Below are positions 51,959 to 60,533 of a stretch of DNA of 64,000 nt, in pieces (the stretch's first letter is position 1; each line of letters starts with the position of its first letter). The notes beneath the pieces were generated by a model. That model did no database searches. It saw only the letters and a list, made by a program, of their open reading frames with translations, and had not been told where the DNA came from. Position numbers and translations under genes: made by a program. The DNA comes from Betaproteobacteria bacterium (GTDB lineage Bacteria > Pseudomonadota > Gammaproteobacteria > Burkholderiales > SG8-41). The stretch spans positions 1-64,000 of the forward strand of contig OMIN01000012.1 of NCBI GenBank assembly GCA_900299145.1, given 5' to 3'.

Positions 51959-53107
51959 GTGAGTATTGGCCTTATATTTCTGCTCACGATTTTGCCGCAC
52001 GTGGCGTTCGCCAGCGCGCGCGTGACGATTTCGCTGTTCGCGCTGCACTTGGGCGCAACACCACTCACGGTCGGCGTGCTGATTTCGCTGCTGGCGGTGG
52101 TGCCCATGTTCTGCTCGGTGCGCTGGGGCCGCCAGATCGACCGCATCGGCATGTACACGCCGATGCGCATTGGCGCGTGGCTGATCCTGGCGGGCGCGTT
52201 GCTGGCGTTCGCGCTGCCGCGCATCGAAACGCTGTTCGTGGTGAGCGTCCTGGCGGGCAGCGGCTTCATGCTGTATCACATCTGCGTCAATCAGGCTGCC
52301 GCGCTGGTGGGCCGGCCCGAAGACCGCACGCGCAACTTCAGCGTGCTGGCACTCGCGTTTTCCACCTCCGGCTTTCTGGGGCCGATGATGGCGGGCTTTG
52401 CCATCGACGCCATCGGCCACCGCAACACGTTTTTGCTGAGCACCGGCTTTGTGGTCGCCACGCTCGCACTGATCCACGCTCGGCGGCGCGCGCTGCACCG
52501 CCTGCACCGGCCGGCAGGCGTGCCGCCACCAGCCGAAGAAGCGCCGGACAAACACATCGCCGACCTGCTGCGCATCCCGCCGCTGCTGCGCGTGTTCGTC
52601 ATCAGCGGGCTCCTGTCGGCGTGCTGGGATCTGTATTCGTTCGTGATGCCGATCCACGGCTCCGGCATCGGCCTGTCGGCCTCGAAAATCGGCCTGGTGC
52701 TCGGCGCCTTCGGCAGCGCGGTATTCATCACGCGGCTGATTTTGCCGTGGCTCGTGCACCGGGTGGAAGAACGAAAACTCCTCATCGGCGCAATGGTGCT
52801 CACCGGCATCACGCTGGCGCTGGTGCCGTTGACCAAAAGCGTGGCGCTGCTGATGGCGGCCTCCTTCGTGCTGGGCATCGGCCTCGGCGGCACCCAGCCC
52901 ATCATCATGGCGTTGCTCTACGCCAGCGCCCCGCCGGGCCGCGGCGGCGAAGCCACTGGCATGCGCACGCTGCTACTAAACATCACCCAGGCCACCATCC
53001 CGCTGATCTTCGGCGCGCTGGGCGCGGCGCTGGGCATGACGCCGGTGTTCTTTGCCATGGGCGCTGCGTTGTTGTGGGGGGCTTGGTATGCGCGGGGTGC
53101 GAGATGA
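51959..53107 (+). CDS. MFS transporter
   Basis: 382 residues with about twelve membrane spans. RWGRQIDRIGMYTPMRIG is the MFS loop between helices 2 and 3, and GPMMAGFAIDAIGHRNTFLLS in helix 5 is typical of proton-driven exporters. The central loop HRPAGVPPPAEEAPDKHIADLL separates the halves. The start is a GTG at 51959 without a clear ribosome binding site, because the dispersed repeat occupies that place. It follows the DMT transporter gene at 33 bp, so two carriers of different families may be cotranscribed. Substrate unknown. Confidence 0.9.
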   Translation: MSIGLIFLLTILPHVAFASARVTISLFALHLGATPLTVGVLISLLAVVPMFCSVRWGRQIDRIGMYTPMRIGAWLILAGALLAFALPRIETLFVVSVLAGSGFMLYHICVNQAAALVGRPEDRTRNFSVLALAFSTSGFLGPMMAGFAIDAIGHRNTFLLSTGFVVATLALIHARRRALHRLHRPAGVPPPAEEAPDKHIADLLRIPPLLRVFVISGLLSACWDLYSFVMPIHGSGIGLSASKIGLVLGAFGSAVFITRLILPWLVHRVEERKLLIGAMVLTGITLALVPLTKSVALLMAASFVLGIGLGGTQPIIMALLYASAPPGRGGEATGMRTLLLNITQATIPLIFGALGAALGMTPVFFAMGAALLWGAWYARGAR

Positions 53108-53263
53108 ACGGTAACCCGTAGCGGTTATGACTTTGGAATCGGCATTCCCATCGGCTTGACAGTGCCGTGCCACGATAGTCAGAATCCAATGCGGCGCGTG
53201 ACCGGTGTGACACTCGGCGCACGCTTGAATTTTCAACTTGCAACTTTCAAATGAGGCCAATCC

Positions 53264-54649
53264 ATGGCGGAACAAACCGAACGCGGGGCAGGCGTAACAG
53301 AGACGCTGGCTCGATTTGTCACTGACACCCACTATGACGCGTTACCGCCCGCAGTGGTCACTGCGGCAAAAATTGCCATATTCGACGGCATCGCCAATAT
53401 GCTTGCCGGGTCTACGCAGCCGTTGTCGGCCATCCTTGTCGAATACCTGAAGCAGATTGGCGGTAATCCTCAGTGCGCGGTGGTGGGCCATGATTTTCGA
53501 ACCAATGCACCCGCCGCCGCGTTCGCCAACGGGGTTTTCCTGCACTGTCTCGATTACGAGATTCAGGGCCAGCCGGTTGCCCATGGCACCTCGAATATCT
53601 TACCGCCCGCGCTCGCCTTGGCGGAAATGTCCGGTGCGTCGGGGAAGCGCCTGATCGAAGCCTATGTCATCGGATGGGAAATCAACGCGCGACTGCGCAA
53701 GGCCTCGGTGAAGTGCGATACGCGCGGCTACCACCCGCCCGGTTTGATTGGCCCATTGTCCGGCGCCGCAGCAAGCGCCAAAATATTGGGACTGGATGCC
53801 ACCGGTGTTCGCATGGCGCTGGGCATCGCGGCTTCGCATACGGGCGGGCTTACCGCCAACACCGGAACCATGGTCAAGTCAACTCATCCCGGTAACGCGG
53901 GCCGCACGGGCGTTGAATCCGCTTTGCTCGCGCAGGCCGGGTTTGAAAGCCGCGACGGCATTCTGGAGGCCTCGCGAGGATTCATCGAAACGTTGTTTGG
54001 CGCCGGCTTCGACTGGGATGAGCTCACACGCGATCTGGGCACACGGTTCCAGCTTGTCGACCCCGGGTTCAATATCAAGCGCTACCCGGCGCAAATTTTC
54101 ATGCAGTGGGTAATCGAAGCAGCTGTCACCTTACGGCAGCGGCACGATTTTCGCCCCGAGGACATCACGTATCTGGAATTGGAAGTGCCGGGAAGACACG
54201 AGCGATCAGGCCATGCGGGAGCCGCCAGCAGCGGTCTGGATGGCAAATTCGACTTCGCCTATTGCGGGGCGGTGGCGGTTGCCGACGGGCGGGTCGATAT
54301 CGACTCATTCAGCGACGCCAAGCGCTTCTCGCCCACAGTGGAATCCCTGCTGAAAAAAGTTCGCATCAAGCGCAATCCCGACATTCCGAAAGATCCGCCT
54401 GACAACTGGGCTGTGGCCAGCGTGGGTCTATCGGACGGGCGCGTGCTGAGCGAAAAATGCCGTCACTACAAAGGCTCGATTGCCAATCCGATGAATCGCG
54501 AGGAACGTCTTGTCAAGTTCAATGACTGCGCCAAGCGAAGACTCGACCCTGCCGACATCGAGCGCGTCATTGGCATGGCCGAGGCACTGGAGACCCTGCC
54601 CGACGTGCGGGCATTGATGTCCGTTCTGGGACATCGGTCGGTGAAGTAG
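53264..54649 (+). CDS. MmgE/PrpD-family protein
   Basis: 461 residues. Family members are dehydratases or decarboxylases such as 2-methylcitrate dehydratase and cis-aconitate decarboxylase. VTAAKIAIFDGIANMLAGS, ANGVFLHCLDYEIQG (the active-site D/H region is D-Y here), GLIGPLSGAAASAKILGLD, MVKSTHPGNAGRTGVESALLAQAGF and FNIKRYPAQIFMQWVIEAAVTL match the family. No prpB or prpC is nearby, so methylcitrate metabolism is not supported; a role in another acid pathway is more likely. The start at 53264 is an ATG with a weak ribosome binding site. Confidence 0.92.
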   Translation: MAEQTERGAGVTETLARFVTDTHYDALPPAVVTAAKIAIFDGIANMLAGSTQPLSAILVEYLKQIGGNPQCAVVGHDFRTNAPAAAFANGVFLHCLDYEIQGQPVAHGTSNILPPALALAEMSGASGKRLIEAYVIGWEINARLRKASVKCDTRGYHPPGLIGPLSGAAASAKILGLDATGVRMALGIAASHTGGLTANTGTMVKSTHPGNAGRTGVESALLAQAGFESRDGILEASRGFIETLFGAGFDWDELTRDLGTRFQLVDPGFNIKRYPAQIFMQWVIEAAVTLRQRHDFRPEDITYLELEVPGRHERSGHAGAASSGLDGKFDFAYCGAVAVADGRVDIDSFSDAKRFSPTVESLLKKVRIKRNPDIPKDPPDNWAVASVGLSDGRVLSEKCRHYKGSIANPMNREERLVKFNDCAKRRLDPADIERVIGMAEALETLPDVRALMSVLGHRSVK

Positions 54650-54855
54650 GACGGCTTGCCGGCAATACGCCGACTGCCTGCCGCTTTTGCAAAACCTGCC
54701 TCGAACGTCGGCTTGTACTTCCAAGAAACTGACATGCCCGAGCGGCATGTGATGGTGGTGAGGGCCGGTTTCGGGGATTGAAAAATGCGGGCCTGGAACC
54801 TTTTATCTAGAGACTCTACAGTGGACGGTCGAGGTCACTCGACCACCTCGCGCGG

Positions 54856-55992
54856 TTATCGGTCCTGCACGGAGCCGTCGTAGCCGAGCGGCGTGTCCAG
54901 CACTTTGTCCACGGGCGGATACTTGGCAATAGCGGCATCGTTAAGCGCAATGCCAAGGCCAGGTCCTTCGGGCACGATCAGATAACCGTCTTCCAGGCGC
55001 AGCGGCTGCTGTAACAACTCGCTCTTTGGCGGTTCCGATTCGCCGGTGTATTCCTGCAACGCAAAATTGGGGATGCAGGCATCGAGTTGCACGCAGGCCG
55101 CCGTGCTGACCGGAGAAAGGGGGTTGTGCGGGATCACTTTCACGTGTTGCGCCTCTGCCAGTGCGGCGACCTTCTTGCAGCCTGTTAAGCCGCCGCACAG
55201 GCACAGGTCCGGGCGCACATAGGCCGCACCCTTGTTCTCCAGCAATTGCTGGAACTCGAAGATGGTGGTGAAGCGTTCACCCGTGGCAATCGGGAGCGCG
55301 CACTGTTTCTGGACATCGCCCATGCGTGCGGGCGAGTCGGGCAGCATGGGATCTTCGTAGAAGAAAAGGTGAAACTGTTCGAGCCGGCGTCCAAGCGCGA
55401 CTGATTCCGCAGGATTCATCTGCCGATGCAGTTCCACGCACAGATCCACGTCCGGCCCGACTGCTTCGCGTACCGCACCGACGCGGCGAACGGCCTCCTC
55501 GGCCCAGCCGGCATAGGATTTGTGCAGATAAAAATCCCGCCCCCACGGGGAAAAGCGCACGGCGGTGAACCCCAGCCGCGCCTTGAGCACGGCATCGTGC
55601 GCCAATTGCTCGACGCTATCGCCTCGCACATGTACGTAGCAGCGCACCTTGTCACGAGTCTTGCCCCCCATTAGGTCGTAGATCGGCACGCCCAAACGCT
55701 TGCCCTTAATATCCCACAGCGCAATGTCAATCGCGGACAGCGCCCCCTGCACCACGGCCCCCATGAAGTGCGACGAACGATAGAGGAACTGATAGTTATG
55801 CTCGATGCGATGAGGGTCCTGTCCGCGCAGATAAGTGCTCATGACTTCGAGCATGGTCTGCGTCGGCCTCTGCCAGCCGTGCACACCGCCTTCGCCGATA
55901 CCGACCGTGCCGTCTTCGCAATAGATGCGCACCAGCAGCCAGCGGTCCCACAGCAAGGTTTCAACACGTTCGATCTTCGTAGGCTTGGTCAT
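54856..55992 (-). CDS. Enolase-superfamily sugar acid dehydratase (galactonate dehydratase-like)
   Basis: 378 residues starting MTKPTKIERVETLLWDRWLLVRI; the longer frame to 56106 has no leader. The N-terminal capping domain is followed by the barrel: KARLGFTAVRFSPWG, the metal ligands in DLCVELHRQMNPAESV and FYEDPMLPDSP and GERF, and the C-terminal HNPLSPVSTAACVQLDACIPNFALQEY, which is typical of D-galactonate and related dehydratases (the histidine acts as base). It converts a sugar acid to a 2-keto-3-deoxy acid; which acid is uncertain. Converges with the MmgE/PrpD gene over a 206-bp gap. Confidence 0.9.
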   Translation of the reverse strand: MTKPTKIERVETLLWDRWLLVRIYCEDGTVGIGEGGVHGWQRPTQTMLEVMSTYLRGQDPHRIEHNYQFLYRSSHFMGAVVQGALSAIDIALWDIKGKRLGVPIYDLMGGKTRDKVRCYVHVRGDSVEQLAHDAVLKARLGFTAVRFSPWGRDFYLHKSYAGWAEEAVRRVGAVREAVGPDVDLCVELHRQMNPAESVALGRRLEQFHLFFYEDPMLPDSPARMGDVQKQCALPIATGERFTTIFEFQQLLENKGAAYVRPDLCLCGGLTGCKKVAALAEAQHVKVIPHNPLSPVSTAACVQLDACIPNFALQEYTGESEPPKSELLQQPLRLEDGYLIVPEGPGLGIALNDAAIAKYPPVDKVLDTPLGYDGSVQDR

Positions 55993-56212
55993 GGGCACTC
56001 TCCGAGTAGCGCACTCTACTTGCATCACGTGCATCACCTGCAATAGGCCGAAGTTATCGAAGGCGCCAATATTATGACGGATTGGCCCGAGCTGAGCGGT
56101 GCTCACATCTTCAGACGAAGTTTGTCAGACAATATCTAAACTCATACAGTAGCAGACATTGATCTACCATAGACCGCGAACCTGTTTACCTTTCACTTTC
56201 ATCCCCCATCAA

Positions 56213-56244
56213 ACAAAAACGGCCAGCCCCAAGGGACTGGCCGT
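56213..56244 (-). terminator. Rho-independent terminator of the SWIB gene
   Basis: On the minus strand ACGGCCAG and CTGGCCGT pair across ten bases and are followed by TTTTTG. It lies 20 bp behind the stop of the SWIB-domain gene and is the clearest intrinsic terminator in the window. Confidence 0.85.
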
Positions 56245-56264
56245 CTCGCGAAAAGAGAAAACGC

Positions 56265-56573
56265 TTAACTCAAATGCTTGCTGACCAGCTTGGTCATCTC
56301 AAACATCGACACCGTTTTCTTGCCGCCGAAGATCGGCTTCAGTTTGTCGTCGGCGTTGATGTTGCGCTTGTTCTTGGCATCTTGCAGGCCGTGCTTCTTG
56401 ATGTAGGCCCAGATTTTTTTAGTGACTTCGGTGCGCGGCATGGCGCCGTTGCCGATTACCGCGCCGAGTTCGGCGCTGACTTTCATCGGCTTCATGAACG
56501 CCGCATTGGGCTTGCGCTTAGCGGCTTTCTTTTTTGCGGGGGCTTTCTTTGCGGCTTTTTTCTTTGCTGCCAT
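56265..56573 (-). CDS. SWIB/MDM2-domain protein with a lysine-rich tail
   Basis: 102 residues: a Lys/Ala-rich N-terminus (AAKKKAAKKAPAKKKAAKRK), which resembles histone H1-like bacterial tails, precedes an intact SWIB domain: FMKPMKVSAELGAVIGNGAMPRTEVTKKIWAYIKKHGLQDAKNKRNINADDKLKPIFGGKKTVSMFEMTKLVSKHL. SWIB-domain proteins are thought to be chromatin-associated in eukaryotes, and small ones occur in betaproteobacteria and chlamydiae, where one is fused to topoisomerase. DNA binding through the tail is likely. The start is the ATG at 56573, with GGAG upstream. Confidence 0.93.
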   Translation of the reverse strand: MAAKKKAAKKAPAKKKAAKRKPNAAFMKPMKVSAELGAVIGNGAMPRTEVTKKIWAYIKKHGLQDAKNKRNINADDKLKPIFGGKKTVSMFEMTKLVSKHLS

Positions 56574-56869
56574 CGTGGTTCTCCGTTATAAAAGGATTGA
56601 ACGTTATCGGGTTATGCTTTTTTAGCTGTTTCTGTTTTTGCCCTGAAGCCAACGCCGACTGCTATGACGCTGGCCGCATGGTGGCGACAGAATGCCGAGG
56701 GAAAACGGGCTTGTCAATGCTTTCCTAGAGGGAAAATCGACTTTTTCTTGGGGCGTGTGCCCCTCCGGCGACAAGCGGCGCTTGCGCTTTGCCGGTGCGG
56801 CTGTGTAATCTTTGGGCAGCCCGCCACGGGTTTTACCCGTCTTCAGGATCGTGCCGACATGCTGCCCCT
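56574..56869. other. 296-bp gap between divergent SWIB and TPM-domain genes
   Basis: Contains the promoters of both genes. Upstream-extended frames of the TPM gene reach 56789 but have no conserved sequence. A small inverted repeat, TTTCC and GGAAA around TAGAG near 56720, is the only structure noted. Confidence 0.4.
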
Positions 56870-57532
56870 ATGGTGCCCTCTATGCTGCCAAATTCCAAAG
56901 AGCAACAAGAAATCAACGAACTAGCGCGGCAATTCGAGCGCGTGACAGGAGCGCAGGTAGTGGCCGCCGTGGTCGGCAAGGCGGATGATTACCCGGATAT
57001 TCCATGGCGCGCCTTCGCCCTGGGGGCGGGGCTGGCGGCGCTGGCAGTGGTGTTGGATGAGTTCATCAGCCCCGACTGGGCGAGTATCCACACCCCCCTG
57101 CGCGACGTGGCGGCGATCCTTGCCGCCGGGGTGCTGTGTGCGCTGGCGGCGATTTTTAACCCGCGCTTCGCCCGGCTGTTTTTGAACCGGGGCCGGGCGG
57201 CGGGCGAAGTGCGGCAGTACGCGCAGGGGTTGTTTTTGCAGCGGGAAATGTTCCGTACCGCCGAGCGCTCCGGCCTGCTGATCATGGTGTGCCGTTTCGA
57301 ACGCAAGGTGTACATCCTGCCCGACACCGGCATTTCGCGGCAACTCACGCGCGGCGATCTCACCCCGGTGATTGCGGCCATGGCGCCGCATCTGGCGGAT
57401 TGGCGGCCAGTGGAGGCGTTTCGCGCCGGGCTGGATGGCATGGCGGCGCTGCTCGCGCGCAAGAACATCCGGTTTACGGCACACGGCAATGAATTGCAGG
57501 ATGGCGCAGTGGTTGAGGAGGGCGCATCATGA
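56870..57532 (+). CDS. TPM-domain membrane protein
   Basis: The product begins MVPSMLPNSKEQQEINELARQFERVTGAQVVAAVVGKADDYPDIPWRAFALGAGLAALAVVLDEF and contains two hydrophobic segments (AFALGAGLAALAVVL and VAAILAAGVLCALAAIF). REMFRTAERSGLLIMVCRFERKVYILPDTG and AHLADWRPVEAF-like segments are the TPM-domain features. The ATG at 56870 or at 56882 could start it. The TGA overlaps the ATG of the next TPM gene by four bases, so both are translated together. They resemble the pairs found next to LemA in other proteobacteria, though lemA is not in the window. Confidence 0.85.
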   Translation: MVPSMLPNSKEQQEINELARQFERVTGAQVVAAVVGKADDYPDIPWRAFALGAGLAALAVVLDEFISPDWASIHTPLRDVAAILAAGVLCALAAIFNPRFARLFLNRGRAAGEVRQYAQGLFLQREMFRTAERSGLLIMVCRFERKVYILPDTGISRQLTRGDLTPVIAAMAPHLADWRPVEAFRAGLDGMAALLARKNIRFTAHGNELQDGAVVEEGAS

Positions 57533-58482
57533 AAATCATCCGCACGCTGCTGACATTTCTGCTGTTTGCCTTCGTGCACGCGGCGCTGGCTGCCGACGTG
57601 CCGATGCTCACCGGCCGTATCGTCGATAACGCCGAGCTGATGACGCCCGCCACGCGTGCGAGCCTCACCGCCAAACTCAAGGCACACGAAGACAAAACCG
57701 GCAATCAGGTGGTGGTGCTCACCATTCCCACGCTGGGCGAGGAAAGCGTCGATGCTTATGGCGTGCGCGTGGTCGAGCAATGGAAAATCGGCAAAAAGGG
57801 CAAGGACAACGGCGTGCTGCTGCTGGTCGTGCCAAAAGAGAAAAAAATTCGCATTGAAGTCGGCTATGGCCTCGAAGGGGCACTGCCCGACGCGGTGGCA
57901 AGCCGCATTATCCGCAACGTCATCGCGCCGCCGTTCAAGGCCGGCCAGTTCGATCAGGGCATGGAGGCCGGTGTCACCGCCATCATCGGCGCACTGGAAG
58001 GCGACGCCGCTGCAACACCCGCCGACAAGCCGGAAAAAAGCGCGTCGGGCTTCCAGGAGCCGAATATGTCGCTCAGCGACAAGCTGCTGTTCGGCGCTTT
58101 CATCTTCGGCATTATCGGGCTATTCACTGTGATCGGCCTGTTCACGCCGGGCATGGGATGGTTTCTGTATTTCTTCCTAATCCCGTTCTGGGGCCTGTTC
58201 CCGATTGCCATCGTCGGCCTGAAAACGGCGATGGTTATCCTTGGCGTCTATGTCATCGGCTTCCCCATCGCCAAACTGCTGATCCAGCGCAGCGAGTGGT
58301 TCAAGAAACGCAATGCGCTTTCGGGCGACCGCCGCGGCCGCAACCGCTCACGCTACGACGGCGTCAGCCACAGCAGCGGCAGTTGGTCGTCCAGTTCCAG
58401 TTCAAGCTCGTGGGGGTCGAGCGACAGCTTTTCCGGCGGGGGCGGCAGTTCGGGCGGCGGAGGCAGCTCGGGCGATTGGTGA
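57529..58482 (+). CDS. TPM-domain protein with signal peptide and Ser/Gly-rich tail (YgcG-like)
   Basis: Leader MKIIRTLLTFLLFAFVHAALA, then the TPM domain: VPMLTGRIVDNAELMTPATRASLTAKLKAHEDKTGNQVVVLTIPTL, KGKDNGVLLLVVPKEKKIRIEVGYGLEGALPDAVASRIIRNVIAPPFKAGQFDQGMEAGVTAII. Two or three membrane spans follow and the C-terminus is made of Ser-rich and GGGGSSGGGGSSGDW repeats, the usual tail. The family is phosphatase-like in plants and of unknown role in bacteria, often linked to envelope integrity. The start overlaps the preceding gene. Confidence 0.92.
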   Translation: MKIIRTLLTFLLFAFVHAALAADVPMLTGRIVDNAELMTPATRASLTAKLKAHEDKTGNQVVVLTIPTLGEESVDAYGVRVVEQWKIGKKGKDNGVLLLVVPKEKKIRIEVGYGLEGALPDAVASRIIRNVIAPPFKAGQFDQGMEAGVTAIIGALEGDAAATPADKPEKSASGFQEPNMSLSDKLLFGAFIFGIIGLFTVIGLFTPGMGWFLYFFLIPFWGLFPIAIVGLKTAMVILGVYVIGFPIAKLLIQRSEWFKKRNALSGDRRGRNRSRYDGVSHSSGSWSSSSSSSSWGSSDSFSGGGGSSGGGGSSGDW

Positions 58483-58486
58483 TTTA

Positions 58487-58507
58487 CAACTATCTGTTTT
58501 AATTCAC
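58487..58507 (-). repeat. A/T-rich dispersed repeat, copy 15 (msrA stop)
   Basis: On the minus strand GTGAATTAAAACAGATAGTTG. The TGA of the cytoplasmic msrA gene lies inside it, and it separates two convergent genes. It is of the AACAGATA subtype. Confidence 0.75.
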
Positions 58508-59085
58508 TTTTTCAGTTGGGCCAAAAAGTGCTTGCGGAACTTCGCCACTTTCGGCGCGACCACGAACTGGCAGTATCCCGCGCCGGGATTGTTGGCGAAA
58601 TACTCCTGGTGATAACCCTCGGCGATGTAAAACACACCGGCGGGCGTGACTTCGGTAACAATGGGACTGCGCCATAGATTCGCCCCATTAAGCCGCGCGA
58701 TGATTTGTTCGGCTTCGTTTTTTTGCTCGGGTGAATGATAAAAAATCGCCGAGCGGTATTGCGTGCCCTGGTCGTTGCCTTGCCGGTTAAGCGTGGTCGG
58801 GTCGTGTATCACAAAAAACACGTCGAGCAGGTTGACGAAACTCACCACGGCCGGGTCGTAGGTGATCTGCACCACCTCGGCGTGGCCGGTGTTGCCGCCG
58901 CACACCTGCTCGTACGTCGGGTTGGGATTCTTGCCGCCCATGTAGCCCGACTCGACGGAAATCACGCCCTTGAGCTCGTCGTAAACCGCTTCCAGACACC
59001 AGAAACAGCCGCCGCCAAGTGTGGCAACTGCGGTGGCAACTGCGCCAGGAACCGCCGTCGTATTCGAGTTTGCTGTGTCGCTCAT
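58504..59085 (-). CDS. msrA: Peptide methionine sulfoxide reductase MsrA (cytoplasmic)
   Basis: Reduces the S form of methionine sulfoxide in proteins. The catalytic Cys is in GGGCFWCLEAVYDELKGV, with SGYMGG, YEQVCGGNTGHAEVVQI, DPTTLNRQGNDQGTQYRSAIFY and EGYHQEYFANNP following. The start MSDTANSNTTAVPGAVATAVATLGGG at 59085 is in a low-complexity N-terminus that contains two direct copies of a 12-bp unit at 59021-59044. There is no leader. The resolving cysteines at the C-terminus seen in some MsrA are absent (ends FLAQLKK). A second MsrA with a leader is encoded divergently. Confidence 0.95.
   Translation of the reverse strand: MSDTANSNTTAVPGAVATAVATLGGGCFWCLEAVYDELKGVISVESGYMGGKNPNPTYEQVCGGNTGHAEVVQITYDPAVVSFVNLLDVFFVIHDPTTLNRQGNDQGTQYRSAIFYHSPEQKNEAEQIIARLNGANLWRSPIVTEVTPAGVFYIAEGYHQEYFANNPGAGYCQFVVAPKVAKFRKHFLAQLKK
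59021..59044. repeat. Two 12-bp units inside msrA, in frame
   Basis: GTGGCAACTGCG occurs twice in direct succession and resembles the unit of the 11-bp array at 50731. It is translated AVATAVAT within the MsrA N-terminus. Confidence 0.7.
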
Positions 59086-59302
59086 ATGGATTTCCGTCGG
59101 GTTGCGGCGTGAAGTCGCGCCGGGGGGAATTTTGCAATACATTCGGGGTCTGAGTCGAACCTTTCGTGCAACCCTTACGGGTATCCGGACTTTCAGACTT
59201 TCGCATAATCCCTTAAGCCCGCGGCTGTAAGGTCGCGGCGCCCGAATCGACCAAACCGCGAACCCGCTACTTCACCGCGCCACTTTCGATCAGGAGAATC
59301 CC

Positions 59303-59920
59303 ATGCTGAACCTGCGCCGGCTTTTGCGAATCACGCTTTCCGCCCTGCTGCTTGGCCCCGCGCTGGCGCAGGCCCAGTCGCCCGTGGTCAAAACCGCCAA
59401 GGCAACGTTCGCTGGCGGCTGCTTCTGGTGCATGGAAGCGCCCTACGACAAGCTGCCGGGCGTGATCTCGACCATTTCCGGCTACATCGGCGGCACAGTG
59501 CGCAACCCGACTTACGAACAGGTTTCCTCCGGTCGCACCGGCCACACCGAAGCCGTGCAAGTGGAATACGACCCGTCCAAGGTGACGTACGAAAAACTCG
59601 TGGAAGTGTTCTGGGCGAACATCGATCCGACGGTGAAAAACGCCCAGTTCTGCGACCACGGCACGCAATACCGCACGGGCATTTTTTATCACGACGACAC
59701 GCAGCGCAAACTCGCCGAAGCGTCTAAAGCCACGCTGGACAAAACGAAACCGTTCAAGCAGCCCATCGTCACCGAAATCACCAAGGCCGGCGAATTCTGG
59801 CGCGCCGAGGACTACCATCAGGACTACTACCAGAAGAATCCGGTGCGCTACAAACTCTATCGCAACGGCTGCGGGCGCGATGCGCGGCTAAAAGAGCTTT
59901 GGGGGAAAGTGCCGGAGTAG
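59303..59920 (+). CDS. msrA: Peptide methionine sulfoxide reductase MsrA (secreted)
   Basis: The leader MLNLRRLLRITLSALLLGPALAQAQ puts this copy in the periplasm. The rest has the MsrA domain: ATFAGGCFWCMEAPYDKLPGVISTISGYIGG, YEQVSSGRTGHTEAVQVEYDP, DPTVKNAQFCDHGTQYRTGIFYHDD and AEDYHQDYYQKNPVRYKLYRNGCGRD. A late cysteine in RNGCGRD may act as resolving residue. ATG at 59303 with CAGGAGAATCCC upstream. Its divergence from the cytoplasmic copy leaves 217 bp between the starts. No msrB is in the window. Confidence 0.94.
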   Translation: MLNLRRLLRITLSALLLGPALAQAQSPVVKTAKATFAGGCFWCMEAPYDKLPGVISTISGYIGGTVRNPTYEQVSSGRTGHTEAVQVEYDPSKVTYEKLVEVFWANIDPTVKNAQFCDHGTQYRTGIFYHDDTQRKLAEASKATLDKTKPFKQPIVTEITKAGEFWRAEDYHQDYYQKNPVRYKLYRNGCGRDARLKELWGKVPE

Positions 59921-59926
59921 AAGTTT

Positions 59927-59949
59927 CGTAACTATTTGTTTTTATTGAC
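59927..59949 (-). repeat. A/T-rich dispersed repeat, copy 16 (VOC stop)
   Basis: On the minus strand GTCAATAAAAACAAATAGTTA follows the TAA stop of the VOC gene directly; it separates two convergent genes. Confidence 0.85.
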
Positions 59950-60498
59950 TTATTTTACAATAGCTCGATCTACCGGCGGATTCGCCACGGCTTCTTCCAG
60001 CGATTTGGCGCTGCGCCATTCATGCGGCGGGCGTACCACGCCATCCGCGCCGATCTGGTCGATGCCCCAATAGAACTCGATGTGGTGCCCATCCGGATCA
60101 AGGAATTCGATCAGCACCTGCGCCCCCGCGCCGCGGCGGCCCTCGAATACCAATGTGACGCCTTGCGCGCGCAGGTGATCGCGGGCGCGAAAAATATCGT
60201 CCAGCGAGGCGGCTTCAAACGCCATGTGGTGAAGCTCGTACCGCTGCGTGGCCGCCGGCGCACCGCCGATCAGCGCGATGCCATGGTGATCCGGGTTGCA
60301 ACGCATGAAGATCATGCCGCCCGGCATTCTGTCCTCGCCAATAATGTCGGACACCTTGAAGCCCAGCACGCCGGCGTAAAATGCCAGTGAACGCTCCAGA
60401 TTCGTCACCTTGATCACCACGTGGCCCAACTTTTTGAGTGCGAATGGCGGCTGTGTTTCGGAGATTGCGGCGCGCAGCTTTTCGATATCGACGGTCAT
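59950..60498 (-). CDS. VOC-family (glyoxalase/dioxygenase superfamily) protein
   Basis: The ATG at 60498 gives 182 residues; the longer frame to 60576 overlaps the Bug gene. A single VOC domain is visible: KKLGHVVIKVTNLERSLAFYAGVLGFKV, MIFMRCNPDHHGIALIGG, ELHHMAFEAASLDDIFRARDHLRAQGVTLVFEGRRGAGAQVLIEFLDPDGHHIEFYW. The metal ligands are the His of GHVVI, His in ELHHMAF and Glu in IEFYW, as in extradiol dioxygenases. The fold fits a catechol-type dioxygenase or a glyoxalase-like enzyme. It is on the same strand as the Bug gene, 35 bp behind it. Confidence 0.9.
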   Translation of the reverse strand: MTVDIEKLRAAISETQPPFALKKLGHVVIKVTNLERSLAFYAGVLGFKVSDIIGEDRMPGGMIFMRCNPDHHGIALIGGAPAATQRYELHHMAFEAASLDDIFRARDHLRAQGVTLVFEGRRGAGAQVLIEFLDPDGHHIEFYWGIDQIGADGVVRPPHEWRSAKSLEEAVANPPVDRAIVK

Positions 60499-60533
60499 GA
60501 AATACTCGTGTTGGACGTAAACGGATGGACAAT

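Noticed and set aside
54733-54749. Hairpin CATGCCCGAGCGGCATG as terminator of the MmgE/PrpD gene
   Set aside because: The stem is only six base pairs and no T run follows.
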